Assembly (NCBI GenBank): GCA_033980235.1
Contig: CM067075.1
Location: 30,789,385-30,853,384, forward strand
Direction of reading: 5' to 3'
Length of the DNA: 64,000 nucleotides
From: Diadema setosum
Lineage: Eukaryota; Echinodermata; Echinoidea; Diadematoida; Diadematidae
This document shows, in pieces, positions 14,701 to 23,481 of this stretch; position 1 is the stretch's first letter; every line of letters begins with the position of its first letter. Made by a program: the position numbers and the translations under genes. The notes under the pieces are model-generated. The model ran no database searches and was not told the DNA's origin. It saw only the letters and a list, made by a program, of their open reading frames with translations.

Positions 14701-17700
14701 AATGGGGTTTTCTGTAAGATGTGGGCAATGAGTAATAGTTTCATAATCTGAAATTGTATTTGGATTCATTCACTATTTTTAAAGTTATCATTGCAAAGGG
14801 TCTTGTTGTAAATTTTTTGGGGGACTTATGGGGCGAGAGATTGTTCCTGACTGAAATGTTTTGTAATAAGTCTTAAACGCAGCATTTACTAATTTGCTTG
14901 GGCTCTTTTTCCTGTTCAGCTCCAGTTCCTGCTCCTGCTCCTCCTCCTCCCCCTGCTCCCGCTCCACCTGTTCCAGTTCCTCCCACAGTCCCTCCAGCTC
15001 CAGGGCCTGGTGTAGACCCTCCACCTCCACCACCACCACCACTAACACCACCACTGCCTCCTGCACTGCTTCCTGCAACACTTCCAACTCCTCCTCCTCC
15101 TCCTGCTCCACCCCCTCCACCTGCTCCTGTCCCTGCTCCTGTTCCTGTTCCTGTTCCCGCAGGTGGGGCCGCATCGCCCTCCTGCTTGGCCGCGCACTCC
15201 GCCTCGTCCTCCAGTCTGCCGATGTAGATGAGCAGCTTCAGGTTGTCGCGGTTGCACATGCTGCGCAGCAGGTCGGAGATGATGTCCACGTTCCTGTGGG
15301 TGCTGATGACGTCCCGCCCCTCCGACTGCACGTGCTCCAGAGACTTGCGGATGGAGTTCAGGAGCCACAGTATCACCTCCACCAGAGCCACACTAAGTTG
15401 GAGACTCTCCTCTAAGGAGCTTCGGATGCTAGAGATAGGGGTTTCAAGTGGAGCCAGAGTGATGGTTTGAGGTTTTCCTCTACCCTTTAATGTCTAACAT
15501 GAAACTGTATGCATTATCATCTCAATCCCTTTCTCTCTCTTCATGCCAGGACTGGGAATATTCTTGAAGGAAACACAGTACGGGCAATTCCTGTTATAAC
15601 AAAGTCCTAAGGACTAGCATTTTTTTTTTGTTTTTTTTTTGTTATACATCAAAATCTTGTTACAAGCAAACAAAGTATATAAAAATATATAGGCAATGAT
15701 TTTAGAACCCGAGTTTTTACTTTGGTGTAACAAAAACTTCATTATAAATGTGTTCATCCAAACAGGAGTGCACTGTGATCATAATCCAAATCTAAATTGT
15801 CTGTGAATAGCAGAACAAGCACATAGTGTCTGCTACGGAAGCATCTACTCCAGCTCTTTTAATTTGCTTGCTTTGTACTACTTTTTCACGGAGAATTGGA
15901 TCATTGTCTCACAAAGTTTCAGTGTGTAAAATAAAAACTTCAGAAGGAGGAGGGTGGAGAAAACTCCTGCTGATCAGCACCTTGGGTCTATCCACAAAGC
16001 TCATACGGCTCAGACAGCGATTCTGAAGTTCAAAGGTCATCATATCAACAGGAGCCCTCTAGTACACACACAACAAAAAATGTATGAGAGTACTTAATAA
16101 TGATTGCGTATAGAAAAGTAGTTGAGGAAATTCATCTTCAGACTGTATTCAGATAGTATAGTACAGCAGGATTTAAAATGCTCTCTATGCATCAGCATAA
16201 AGCTAGTAAGCAAATTTCCTTTCTACTAGAGGGTGGGGTAGAGGACTTGGCTTGAAGTATCATTGGTAGCGCTAGCATAAACAAAACTTCTACAAACAAG
16301 AAATGTTGCAGAGAATAGCACCGAAACAAATGCAATAGTTTAACACGTTCCTTCTTCATCATATGTGAAGTCTTGATGCATGTAGGAGTACATACCCAAA
16401 TTTGGTCATGCAGGTCATGAAGATTTCCAGCAAGCTGCGCATACAGAACGGTCGAGTGACGGCCACATTGGTGTACTTTGTCATGGCCCTCAAAACACCG
16501 GTCAGCGAAACGACCTGAAGGTTAGAAAAGTTATGAACATATTATTTCTAATTATTGTATCCACCTACTATTATCTACTCTAAAATCTATCTACCAATCC
16601 ATCAATCCGTTTCTACATTGTCATCTATCAGTCTATATGCATATATTTAGCATATCCAAAATGTGATGGATAAATGTGAATATGTGTGTATATAAGTGTG
16701 TATGTCTTCATAATCATGGACTGCAGCAGGAATACGTGTACATGAATACAATAGATTTATGATAGTTTCCTTCAAATCTGCAAAATGTGCCAGTGACACA
16801 GGATATTTTATAGACATGTATGTATGTGATACAGAAATATAATGAGGGTTCATAATTGGTATGGCCAATTTATCATACAAAATAAAATGATAGCACTCAT
16901 GGAGGATAGGGGAAAACTAGAAATGTCGCTATGGCGACTGGTATGCCTCCGCCATAATGCATGATTCTCCTAATAGGTCTATAGTACATGTGGACAATGT
17001 GTGATTACATTTTCACAAAATTGGCAAAATATTAAAATGACATGTTTGTCACAAATGTATTGAATGTTCACCTTCCTTGACCTATGTTTAATTGGATGAA
17101 TAGGAGAGCATGTATTTGGGGATTTAAGAACTTTAACTTCGACTTTGACCCTTTCATAAGTTTACACACTTGAGAAAGTTTCAAGGTATGGAGTAAAAGT
17201 GCAATTTCTGTATTGAACAGTAAATTGTTATCATTTTCATCTGGCCTTTGATTCATAAGAGAATCACTGTCAGGCAGAACATACATAAATATGTACTAAG
17301 TTTAAAGATAACTTGAGCCACTTCCAAGATATGGAGAAAGAAGTAAGTTCAGCACTTTCACTTGATCTTTGACCTTTTGACCTTTGACCTTCTTGGCAAA
17401 AGAAAAAAAAAATCCCAGAGAATATCTAGTGGGTTATACATGCATACATCAAGTTTTAAAAAAAATAATCCTGCTGGCATTGCATAAATATAAGGAAAAT
17501 AGTAAAATTTTGAAGTATTGCCCTTGACCTTTGACCCCTGACCTTTGACCCCACGAACCCCAAATTCCCTAGATAACCACTGCCAGTCAGTACATGTATA
17601 TATACTTTGTACCTTGAACAATTTCCAAGATAGAGATAAAAAAGTGAAATTTTAACATTTTACTTGACCTTTTGACCTTTGACCTTTTGACCTCATGACC

Positions 17701-19695
17701 CCAAACTATTACCAGAGAATCTTAATTGGGTAATACATGTATACACAAAGTTTCAAGAAAATATCTTCAGGCACTGCATAGATATGGGGGAAATAGTGAA
17801 ATTTTAAGCATTTGACCTTTGACCTTGAGTATGTGCACCCAAAAGTTGATAGGCACAACTTCACCCCCTAATACACATACATGCCAAGTTTCATTAGGAT
17901 ACCTCAAAAGGTTTTGATAGTTACCCTGTCCACAAAATTCATTACGGACGGACGGACGGACGGAAGGACGGACGGAAGGACGGACGGACGGACAACCCGA
18001 AAACATAATGCCTCTGGCACCACTTCGTGGCGGAGGCATAAAAACACAAAATTGAATGAATATTGACCCTCACTGTGCAGAAGATGGTGCAGTGTACATA
18101 CACGCTGCAACATGGTTTCTGCAATACCTTTCTATGCACACTATGTAGATGGATGGACTTTTTTTAAGTGAGATTATGAGATACCTACATCAGACATGAT
18201 GGCATGTCTCAGGTAGGACAGGATGAGACCGCTGGGTGATGGTCCCACAAAAGTCTGGGTGAGTAGCATCTCTGCAGAGGATGAAGAAATTCCATCAATC
18301 ATTTCTCTCATACCGTGCGACATTTATTGTTATACAATGCCATCATCAGTACAAGAGCTCACATCCTAATTACAACCAGAACTGACCATGAGACTATGTG
18401 AATACTAATGGCTTTTCTCATTCTCCTTGAAAGTCCATTGTATCTTTGAACATTACACCGATTCATAAAAAAAGAGAACAAACATTACAGTAAATATATC
18501 AGCTTATTAAGTAGTTAAACAGTTTGTTCTAATGTAGAAATCATGTAACATTCACAGAAGATTCAAAAGAAACACAGCCTTTTCATCATTAAACAAATGT
18601 TAAAGGACAAGTTCACCTTCATAAACATAAGGATTGAGAGAATGTAGCAATATTAGTAGAACACATCAGTGAAAGTTTGAGGAAAATTGGACAATCGATG
18701 CAAAAGTTATGAATTTTTAAAATTTTTGTGTTGGAACCGCTGGATGAGGAGACTACTTAGGCTCCTGATGTCATATGAGTACAACAGTATAAAGAAAATA
18801 TAAAGAAACTTCAACATATTTTCACTTTTTTTGCATAATAAAAGAGCACTTGACTTGCCTCTTTCTAAAGGCAATGGGAATAATATTACCCATAACATAT
18901 GTCAGTAACGAGTCAAGGGAATGTGTACTTTTTTCAAAAGATGAAATTTTGTGAAATCCTCTTTATATTTTCCTTATATTGTTGTATGCATGTGACATCA
19001 TACACTGCAGTAGTCTTCTCATCCAGCGGTGACTGCACAAAAACTTCAAAAATTCCTAACTTTTGAACGGATTGTCCGATTTTCCTCAAACTTTCAATGA
19101 CGTGTTCTACTAATATTGCTACATTCTCTCAATCCTTATGTTAATGAAGGTGAACTTGTCCTTTCAGGTAGTAAAGATATGCCATAACACTGTTATGAAA
19201 GACTCAGAAAAGGAAAATTCAGTTCAAGTAAGCATTATTATCTATATAGAGGCAAATGAAACACACTCTGTCCATTGTTGAGCCCAACATTCATTACCGT
19301 ACCCCAAGTGATGAAATATCTGACCAATAATGAATCACAGGTTTGAGTGCATGACTTTTAAACTCTAAATCATTGCAATGGCCGCCTCTGGAGATCGAGT
19401 GCAAGCATTAGACTCTCATCAAGTATTTTATCTCCAGTCTCCATATTTTATTTTCTTCTTCTTCACTCTGTTCCATAATTCTATTTTGTGGATATCCAAG
19501 TCAACTGTGAGGTCTACATTGTCTTTTACTTTAGTGCAGATTCTTGCAGAACTGACCGGCTATTTGGTTGGCTTCTGCAGGGGAGCTGGGAACGAGGTAC
19601 TGCTTGAGCTTGGTACTCCACTGGAAGTCGGCCCATCTCTCTCGCCAGGCCTTGAGCAGCAGAGCCTGGACGGCGGCTAGCCTCCCTTCCTCCAT
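2548..19695 (-). CDS. MED24: Mediator complex subunit 24 (MED24), 15 coding exons, C-terminus outside window
   Basis: MED24 is a tail-associated subunit of the nuclear Mediator complex, which links activators, including nuclear receptors, to RNA polymerase II. Conceptual splicing gives 798 codons plus 2 nt from the ATG at 19695. Family landmarks appear in order: KAWRERWADFQW near residue 15, GPSPSGLILSYL near 56, MEAALNLTSDIQLFVDQL near 400, EEIKWIAFTFLK ending at 460, MLGLLGHMKAGKS in exon 11, SFFETWVQHCMP in exon 13, and KLVDNLKGRVCC in exon 15. Exons, 5' to 3': 19713-19557, 18271-18189, 16514-16396, 15428-14890, 14037-13942, 13363-13246, 12420-12249, 11676-11563, 10320-10103, 9228-9129, 7357-7227, 5800-5680, 4945-4782, 4148-4049, 2729-2548. 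All introns are GT-AG and phases agree at every join. Two LXXLL motifs (LTTLL 306-310, LHHLL 486-490) fit a nuclear-receptor co-activator subunit. The human protein continues about 250 residues past the last exon seen; no such sequence was found in 1-2547. Confidence 0.95.
3355..3478 (+). repeat. Half copy of the 18601 foldback family
   Basis: GGGGAATGAAACCCAACGAT, then AATGCAGAAATATTAGAACAC and GAAAATTGGATAAAATG. Only one arm is present; it abuts the next repeat at 3478. Confidence 0.55.
3478..3834 (+). repeat. TAAAGGTATAATTTACCATT family, copy 1
   Basis: Starts TTAAAGGCATAATTTACC and ends GGTACACTGGACCTTTAAAG. Shares GTGAGTTAGGGATAGAAAC and TATGGTAGGATGTTTTATGA with two other copies. Confidence 0.75.
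4049..4148 (-). CDS. MED24: MED24 coding exon 14
   Basis: Residues 705-738. The acceptor is TCTGCAG/CC and the donor GTATCG/GTGAGT. RWSEVCLAIPYAIQQLLHAW, then EYGAV, matches human KWHEACLSISAAILEILNAWENGV. Confidence 0.94.
4190..4515. mobile_element. Foldback MITE related to 18601, divergent
   Basis: GAGTGAATGCAGCAATATTG at the left pairs with CAATATTGC..GCATTCAC near the right (4476-4500). It lies just upstream of MED24 exon 14. Confidence 0.6.
4782..4945 (-). CDS. MED24: MED24 coding exon 13
   Basis: Residues 651-704. The acceptor is TCCCACAG/ATG and the donor ACAAC/GTGAGC. ESFFETWVQHCMPDE matches human PFFETWMQTCMPEE, a family signature. The following stretch, up to MEFKTT, is variable. 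Confidence 0.95.
5110..5260 (+). pseudogene. Relic of a non-LTR retrotransposon reverse transcriptase C-terminus
   Basis: The peptide NQIKLWNYLPKALRKPAIPQ, then SLQKTFKISL, has the pattern LWNxLPxxLR...Fk..L typical of the end of CR1/Jockey-type ORF2. No catalytic FADD motif or upstream RT remains. It lies in a MED24 intron on the opposite strand. Confidence 0.4.
5680..5800 (-). CDS. MED24: MED24 coding exon 12
   Basis: Residues 610-650. The acceptor is TAACAG/G and the donor GCAGAG/GTGAGT. ASHVRAVIFDLTFLMLCRIA, then QLYGAE, matches human ASVRALLFDISFLMLCHVAQTYGSE. Confidence 0.95.
6326..6880. repeat. Probable interspersed repeat with GGGGGGTCAAATTGACCCCCC core
   Basis: A G-run and C-run flank TCAAATTGA (about 6346-6371), followed by CGCGCCACGATTCCAC. 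The style is repeat-like; no second copy exists in the window, and the right border is a guess. Confidence 0.3.
7227..7357 (-). CDS. MED24: MED24 coding exon 11
   Basis: Residues 567-609. The acceptor is GTTTGCAG/GGA and the donor ATCAA/GTAAGT. MLGLLGHMKAGKSFDYMVGA, then AAASNKLRKFSAKLI, matches human LLGVLGHMLSGKSLDLLLAA with AAATGKLKSFARKFI. Confidence 0.95.
7404..7906 (-). mobile_element. Helitron-like element, family C, in a MED24 intron
   Basis: On the minus strand it starts TTACCTCCGCCAAGGGAGGAGG followed by TTATGTTTTTG and an AGTT-type microsatellite. It ends with GCGGAGG, a stem-loop GCGCTC..GAGTGC and TTCTCTAG. The terminal plan equals families A and B while the body is different. 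Confidence 0.6.
8590..8975. mobile_element. pogo/Tigger-like MITE, copy 1
   Basis: Starts CAGTTGAACCTCTATTATCC and ends GAGAGGTTCAACTG, with TA on both sides. The interior repeats TATCCGGA in both orientations near each end. No transposase. It lies in the MED24 intron between exons 10 and 11. Confidence 0.75.
9129..9228 (-). CDS. MED24: MED24 coding exon 10
   Basis: Residues 533-566. The acceptor is TTTGCAG/A and the donor ATCAAG/GTAAGA. VSLVVMVTRAESLIKFIK corresponds to human NIQLILRAEPTVTNILKTM. It ends in phase 0. Confidence 0.88.
9689..9897. mobile_element. Degraded copy of the 46421 MITE, in a MED24 intron
   Basis: TACTGTAAAAAGAGGAATG at the left and ATATTGTGTTTTACAG at the right. Shares AAAAGTTCTTGCCTA and AATTTCATGCCGC with the other copy. 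Confidence 0.5.
10103..10320 (-). CDS. MED24: MED24 coding exon 9
   Basis: Residues 461-532. The acceptor is ATACCAG/CTC and the donor GCCAG/GTATTG. It starts LPQIVHRLQM (human IPQVLVKLKK) and ends LQTGGVLSSTEVKDVMTAR (human GLLSEASVNNLMAKR). It contains LHHLL (486-490). The exon is much GC-richer than the flanking introns. Confidence 0.92.
10800..11240. repeat. Repeat with a self-complementary core, in a MED24 intron
   Basis: GGTGAAAGATGAAATGATCC (10855) pairs with TTTCATTTTTCACC (10909), and ATTCAACGAGGTGCAGCC faces GAGTTGAAT. Borders are approximate. Confidence 0.5.
11563..11676 (-). CDS. MED24: MED24 coding exon 8
   Basis: Residues 423-460, phase 0 at both ends. The acceptor is TTTCCAG/AAT and the donor CTGAAG/GTAATG. 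HASFLGLVEDSDPSEEIKW is followed by IAFTFLK, nearly identical in pattern to human KACFVGLIESPEGTEELKWTAFTFLK; the best-conserved exon here. Confidence 0.95.
12249..12420 (-). CDS. MED24: MED24 coding exon 7
   Basis: Residues 365-422. The acceptor is GCCTAG/G and the donor CTGCAG/GTGAGC. The core MEAALNLTSDIQLFVDQLLL matches human LEGTMNLTGETQSLVEQL. It ends in phase 0. Confidence 0.92.
12985..13095 (+). repeat. Dispersed repeat, copy 1 (CAGACAGCGATTCTG)
   Basis: CTCAGACAGCGATTCTGAAG, then TCAAAGGTCATCATATCAAC, is repeated nearly exactly at 15961-16056. Both copies lie in MED24 introns in the same orientation. Confidence 0.7.
13246..13363 (-). CDS. MED24: MED24 coding exon 6
   Basis: Residues 326-364. 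The acceptor is TTTGCAG/GG and the donor GCCAG/GTGAGA. The peptide GNQLEQILNMIRPPQHSAKK is less conserved; its place is fixed by reading-frame agreement with both neighbours. Confidence 0.88.
13942..14037 (-). CDS. MED24: MED24 coding exon 5
   Basis: Residues 294-325. The acceptor is CTGTAG/GC and the donor CAAG/GTCTGT. LWTQIETAMTDLTTLLNSV aligns with human SWTAIEHSLLKLGEILTNL. It contains LTTLL (306-310), an LXXLL motif. Confidence 0.9.
14101..14262. repeat. Internal fragment of family A in a MED24 intron
   Basis: CAAGGTATGGAGAAATAGTG followed by CTTGACCTTTGACCCTTGACC. Neither terminus is present. Confidence 0.5.
14487..14717. repeat. Foldback of about 100-bp arms in a MED24 intron
   Basis: GCAGAAAACCCCATTCAATT at the left pairs with AAATGGGGTTTTCTGTAAG at the right. 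GAGCATGTC..CATTTCTC motifs continue the pairing towards the centre near 14605. Confidence 0.65.
14890..15428 (-). CDS. MED24: MED24 coding exon 4, with glycine-rich expansion
   Basis: Largest exon, 539 nt, residues 114-294 (codon 294 split). Its first part, LVEVILWLLNSIRKSLEHV, matches the human LLSALHWLLRC region, and LKLLIYIGRLEDEAE matches human LLHIAKLEEA. From about residue 205 to 283 the protein is almost only Gly, Ala, Thr, Ser and Pro. It ends in the charged EQEKEPKQIS. The donor A/GTAAAT at 14890 was chosen because it leaves phase 1 and joins exon 5 as KQIS-LWTQIE. The expansion is encoded by GGN/GCN repeats at about 14916-15160. Confidence 0.9.
15575..15777. mobile_element. MITE with CACTCCTGTTATAAC-type ends, in a MED24 intron
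   Basis: Left CAATTCCTGTTATAACAAAG and right inverse of GCACTCCTGTTTGGATG. A related partial end (GCACTCCTGTCATAACGAAC) is at 9931-9950. TIRs are imperfect. Confidence 0.5.
15961..16056 (+). repeat. Dispersed repeat, copy 2 (CAGACAGCGATTCTG)
   Basis: GCTGATCAGCACCTTGGGTC, CTCAGACAGCGATTCTGAAG and TCATATCAACAGGAG, as in copy 1 with a few changes. Confidence 0.7.
16396..16514 (-). CDS. MED24: MED24 coding exon 3
   Basis: Residues 75-113 plus two bases of 114. The acceptor is ACCTTCAG/GTC and the donor TTTGG/GTATGT. The peptide VVSLTGVLRAMTKYTNVAV leads to MRSLLEIFMTCM, aligning with the human stretch VSYSSVLTAISKF to ALLDIMDMFC. The preceding intron contains a complete Helitron-like repeat (16916-18040). 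Confidence 0.92.
16916..18040 (-). mobile_element. Helitron/Helentron-like element, family A copy 2, in MED24 intron
   Basis: Same termini as copy 1, inverted. The CCGT-type array is at 17944-17992 (plus-strand sense CGGA), and there is one DR-rich unit near 17690. The 3' stem-loop is GTCGCCATAGCGAC followed by ATTTCTAG at 16916. It lies 148 bp downstream of MED24 coding exon 2 and opposes nothing in the exon. Confidence 0.75.
18189..18271 (-). CDS. MED24: MED24 coding exon 2
   Basis: Residues 47-74. The acceptor is CTCTGCAG/AG. The peptide includes FVGPSPSGLILSYLRHAIMSD, close to human MIGPSPNPLILSYLKYAIS. Two donors are possible: GAT/GTAGGT at 18189 or TAG/GTATCT at 18185. Only the first keeps the frame with exon 3 (SD-VVSLTGVL), so 18189 was chosen. 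Confidence 0.9.
18601..19166. mobile_element. Foldback MITE, AAAGGACAAGTTCACC family
   Basis: Begins TTAAAGGACAAGTTCACCTT and ends GGTGAACTTGTCCTTTCAG. Inverted arms of about 130 bp, including ATTGGACAATCGATGCAAAAG with TTTGAACGGATTGTCCGA. It lies in the intron between MED24 coding exons 1 and 2. Related copies at 4190-4515 and 3355-3478. Confidence 0.75.
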
Positions 19696-19713
19696 CGCGG
19701 AGAGTGTTAGGTC
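19557..19713 (-). CDS. MED24: MED24 exon 1 of coding region, with start codon
   Basis: Starts after a pyrimidine-rich acceptor (CTCTCTAG) and holds 18 nt of 5' UTR, then ATG at 19695-19693. It encodes residues 1-46 and one base of codon 47, beginning MEEGRLAAVQALLLKAW. The segment AWRERWADFQWSTKLKQYL matches the conserved MED24 N-terminus (AWKERWSDYQWA in human). The donor is GCCG/GTCAGT. An acceptor just upstream of the ATG means at least one non-coding exon lies further right. Confidence 0.93.
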
Positions 19714-20780
19714 CTAGAGAGCAACAGGCCTGTATGTGAGATGTGTTTTTACATTCTTGGCTGGATGCTGTGGAATTGGTCTATCCTCCAGTTATCATTG
19801 CACCAAATATGCATACCTGTTGTGACGGTTAACAATGTAGGTACACATAAATATTTTCTCTAGGTTCAGTATTTATGACTGAACTGGTCACAGATTGATG
19901 CAAATATACCCTATAGTGGTGTAGACCTCTAATCCCTAACTTGATTGCTTACCATGTTCTGGGTAAACTTAACAAAAAGTGTTCAGTGGTCTTTCCTTGA
20001 CTTAAAGGATAGTCCCAAGGTACCTTATTATAAAATTGCAACACTGTACTTTCAACTGGGATGGGTCTATTAAGTGGAAAGAGTTAAAAACTAAAAATCC
20101 AGTGTTCAGTAAGAACAAATCAATACCAAACAAACACTGATCTTTTCGAATGACTGTGGTCAAAGTGGAACCACATAGAAGTGTATTCTTAGTATTTCTA
20201 AAGCAAGAAAGTCAGACTACCAAAGCAACATTCTTGGTTGTCCACTACACCAGTTGCCAGTAGGGGTAGGCTCAATACTATACATGTAGATTTAAACTTT
20301 TTTTATACTTTATACGCCACCCGCACCAAGGTTTGACCATGCATAACTATAGCCCGAGCCTCCGAGTATAGGTTTCTAGTAATTCTACATGTAGCGGATG
20401 GTCAAATTTTGGACGGCATTGTGGTCAAATTATGGGCTGGATTGCGTTAAGGCAATGAGTCAAATTCATTTCTTGAGTAATTTAGGCCCCTAACTGTTAG
20501 GCGCAGGCCCTATTGAGGCTATTATGACTAAATTTTGTTTGTTTTGTTTTGCTAAATTTTATTGACTGGTCACTTACTGGCTCCACCCTCCAACAAATGC
20601 CCCTGATGAGGCTGATATTTCATCCTGATGCTCATCAATTCAAGAAATTCAGATTGAGGAAAGCATGAAAATTTGATTCAGGAAAGCTTTTTTTTCCGTC
20701 TGTCTGTCCCCACAAAGCTGAGTCAAATCTGGACTCTGTCTCTGCTGCACTGCCCAAGTCTTGCTGTTCTTGTCTAGACT

Positions 20781-20848
20781 AACTATACACAGCCCAGCCG
20801 CTGCTGTAACTAGTTAGTAGTACAGCAGCGACTGGGCTGTGTATAGTT
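20781..20848. repeat. 28-bp hairpin beside the Harbinger-like MITE
   Basis: Arms 20781-20808 and 20821-20848 (AACTATACACAGCCCAG and onward) pair with one mismatch around a 12-nt loop. It lies 26 bp left of the MITE. Confidence 0.8.
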
Positions 20849-20874
20849 ACGTCTATACAAACGTTAGACACTAA

Positions 20875-21790
20875 TACCCCTTTCCCGCTGAAGGAAATCT
20901 TCCCCGGGTGCCCCCGGGGGCATCCGGGTAACCCTGCAGTGTGAAAGGAAACTCGGTTGAAACCTAGGGGAAGCCTAGGTGAAACGCCTATAAAATTTTG
21001 GGCAATTTTTACCCTACAAAGTAGAAGCGTCTTGGGTAAACACCGATAGTTCAACGGGAAACTCCCGGTGGTTCACCGAGGAACGCCCAGCGTGAAAGGT
21101 CGTCTCGGTGAAACACCGGGCGAAATATGCAGATTATGTCCAAGGTCATGCTTTGTTTCCTGTCATGCACACGTTTTTCGCTAGCTATCAATCGCGAGCT
21201 CCCAAATTAATCCGCACATAATGCGTGTATGTAGAAAACATACACGCGACTAGTATGTCGTTCGTTTGTAGCTCCATGGTGTGATGTAGTATAGTATAGT
21301 ATGGCTTTGCTTCGCGAACGAAGATACACCGGATTGGATCGTGTTGTATTGTACCAGGGAGGATCCTCTCACCTCCCTGGTTGTACACAAATAAGTGCTG
21401 CGCAAATAAGTGCTGCGCAAAACTTAGATTAATACTTGAGTTGCCGTGTCGTTTGTCCTGTTAAATGTTGCAGTTGAATTAATTATCTTCCAGTTAAGTT
21501 ATGTGAGAGTTAGAGAATTACGAGTACGAACCACTACTAGACACGTCTAGTAAAGTATCACATTCAAATGTCGCGCCATATTACACACTTCCGCTGGAAT
21601 CGGCCGCAGTGTGAGCAAAAAAAAAAAAAAAAAAAACACGTCTAGGGGAAAGTTGATGCAAACAAAATTCACCAAGAGCATTGTTGTAGGTGTGAAACGA
21701 CGGCACTGAAAATTTCACCAGGAGGTTCCCCGGTGAATTCACCGGGGAATCCAACGGTGGTTCACCGAGAGGGGCAGCGGGAAAGGGGTA
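20875..21790. mobile_element. PIF/Harbinger-like MITE
   Basis: Terminal inverted repeats TACCCCTTTCCCGCTG (left) and CAGCGGGAAAGGGGTA (right), flanked on both sides by TAA (20872-20874, 21791-21793). A 3-bp TWA duplication is the PIF/Harbinger signature. At 916 bp it has no long reading frame. The interior is full of short inverted CACCGGG/CCCGGTG motifs. Confidence 0.8.
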
Positions 21791-22500
21791 TAAGATAGAC
21801 ACTACATGTAGGCCTAGACAGAAAGATCCGTCTGTCCGGAGGACTCTTTTATAGTTTGCCATTAACGCTGTCCGGGGATCCGTGAAGCCAGACGCAGTCT
21901 CCGCGGAACATTCCCCGACGGACTAGAATGATACAGACCGATCTTTCGGTCAAGATAGACACTAACTAAGAAGAGGATCTATTTAACTTGTTAGTAAAAT
22001 TTAGTTTAAATATTAATGTTAACGTTAGATCTAGCCCCGGAGACCCGCCGCTCTGTACGTTGTACGTTGGGGCTGCTGGTCGCAGTTTAATACGTTAGAT
22101 CTAGCTAACGTTAGATACAATTTATAGACTCTACTATATTCTAGTACTTTCCTATACATCACTAAAGGTCAGGGATAGTATTCTGAAACTGTAATTAAGT
22201 TGGGATTTAAACGAAAAGGGACAGTTTAATGAAACGACAAACTCGGTGTTTGCATTAAATTCAATTTCGCATAGCTTCTCGACATATACGTAACCCGTAT
22301 TCATGAAGTCCCACATGTTATATTTGGCGCTGGTTTTTGCCAGTCTACAAAGTACCGGATCTATAGATCGAGACAAGGTTCGTGTTCCTGCTTGAAATAG
22401 ACCACACTCAGCTTTGAATAAGACATCTTTTCACATTCTTGTACTGAACACTTCAAGCGTTTAATAATTCAATGCGTATGTGATCATGAGAACAACTTAC

Positions 22501-22620
22501 ATTTGAAGTTTTTGAACCTGTGGATGTGCGGTGCTGTTCAGCATCCAGCCCCACGCGTTTTCACAAAGCACATATTCGATCCACACACAATCAATATTAC
22601 ACACGACCAACCCATGGACA
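22501..22620 (-). other. Possible MED24 non-coding first exon and promoter region
   Basis: A consensus donor on the minus strand, CAAAT/GTAAGT at 22501, lies 2.8 kb upstream of the first coding exon, whose acceptor demands an upstream exon. The sequence above it is richer in CpG than the surroundings. The exon start cannot be set and no TATA box was recognised. The right boundary given is arbitrary. Confidence 0.25.
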
Positions 22621-22939
22621 GTCAATGGAGCGAGCTGCAGTCAAGCAGTGCTAGCTAGCGCAGTCGAGTCTCGGTTGTTGTACGCACAGTCAGCGTAGAG
22701 GGGGTATACGGCACTGACTAGTACTAAACCACAGAACTCTACTGTGGTACTGAACCCCAGTAATCTGCAGACTAGACAGTAGTTATCGCTTTACCTCCTG
22801 GGACGCTCGCGCCACAAACAAACAAAACAAAATAAAACAAAACAAAATGAAATACAATCTCGCATTAATCACCTGCCTGCAACATTAATTTTTGTCCATG
22901 TTATATGTGGGAAATTTCATCATATTCGATTAACTGGCA

Positions 22940-23158
22940 CAAAAAAAAAAAAAAGATTTTGAAGAAAGTCGCAAATAAAGTGTTATCCCGCTTGTGTAAG
23001 TTTCATCCAAATCCGTCAACTACTTTTTGACTTATTTTGCACACTGACAAACAAACAAACTAACTATTACACGGTAACGAAAACTTAACCTCCTCCCTTG
23101 GCGGAGGTAACAAACCAACGGTAACGAAAACATAACCTCCCCTCTTGCCGGAGGTAAC
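22940..23158 (-). mobile_element. Family C fragment with duplicated 5' end
   Basis: The CTCCTCCCTTGGCGGAGGTAAC end at about 23087-23112 is repeated at 23137-23158 with the linking AAACCAACGGTAACGAAAAC. Only the 5' part of the element and some body sequence remain. The left border is approximate. Confidence 0.5.
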
Positions 23159-23481
23159 TAGTGCTGGTTATGGAAACTGGGTTCTATAATATTCACATTA
23201 TACATAAGAATAGATGAATTGAAGATAACTTTTTTGTTCCATTGATATGGAAATCAATAGATGATGATGATGATGATGATGATCCACAGCATTTTTATAG
23301 CGCCATTTATCTGTTATAGAAATATTCAAAGGCGCAGACTCCTCCAAGAGAGTTAGCAATAATATTGAATGCCTGATGGTGAAAAATGTGAGTTTTGAGT
23401 TGGAAGTTGTCATGTGGTATAGTATTTTTGCGTGCCTTAACACAGTGTATTCTGTCAAAAGTAATTTTAGATTTTGTACAT

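Noticed and set aside
14894..15227. Proline- and serine-rich reading frames on the plus strand
   Set aside because: They are antisense shadows of the glycine-rich part of MED24 exon 4.
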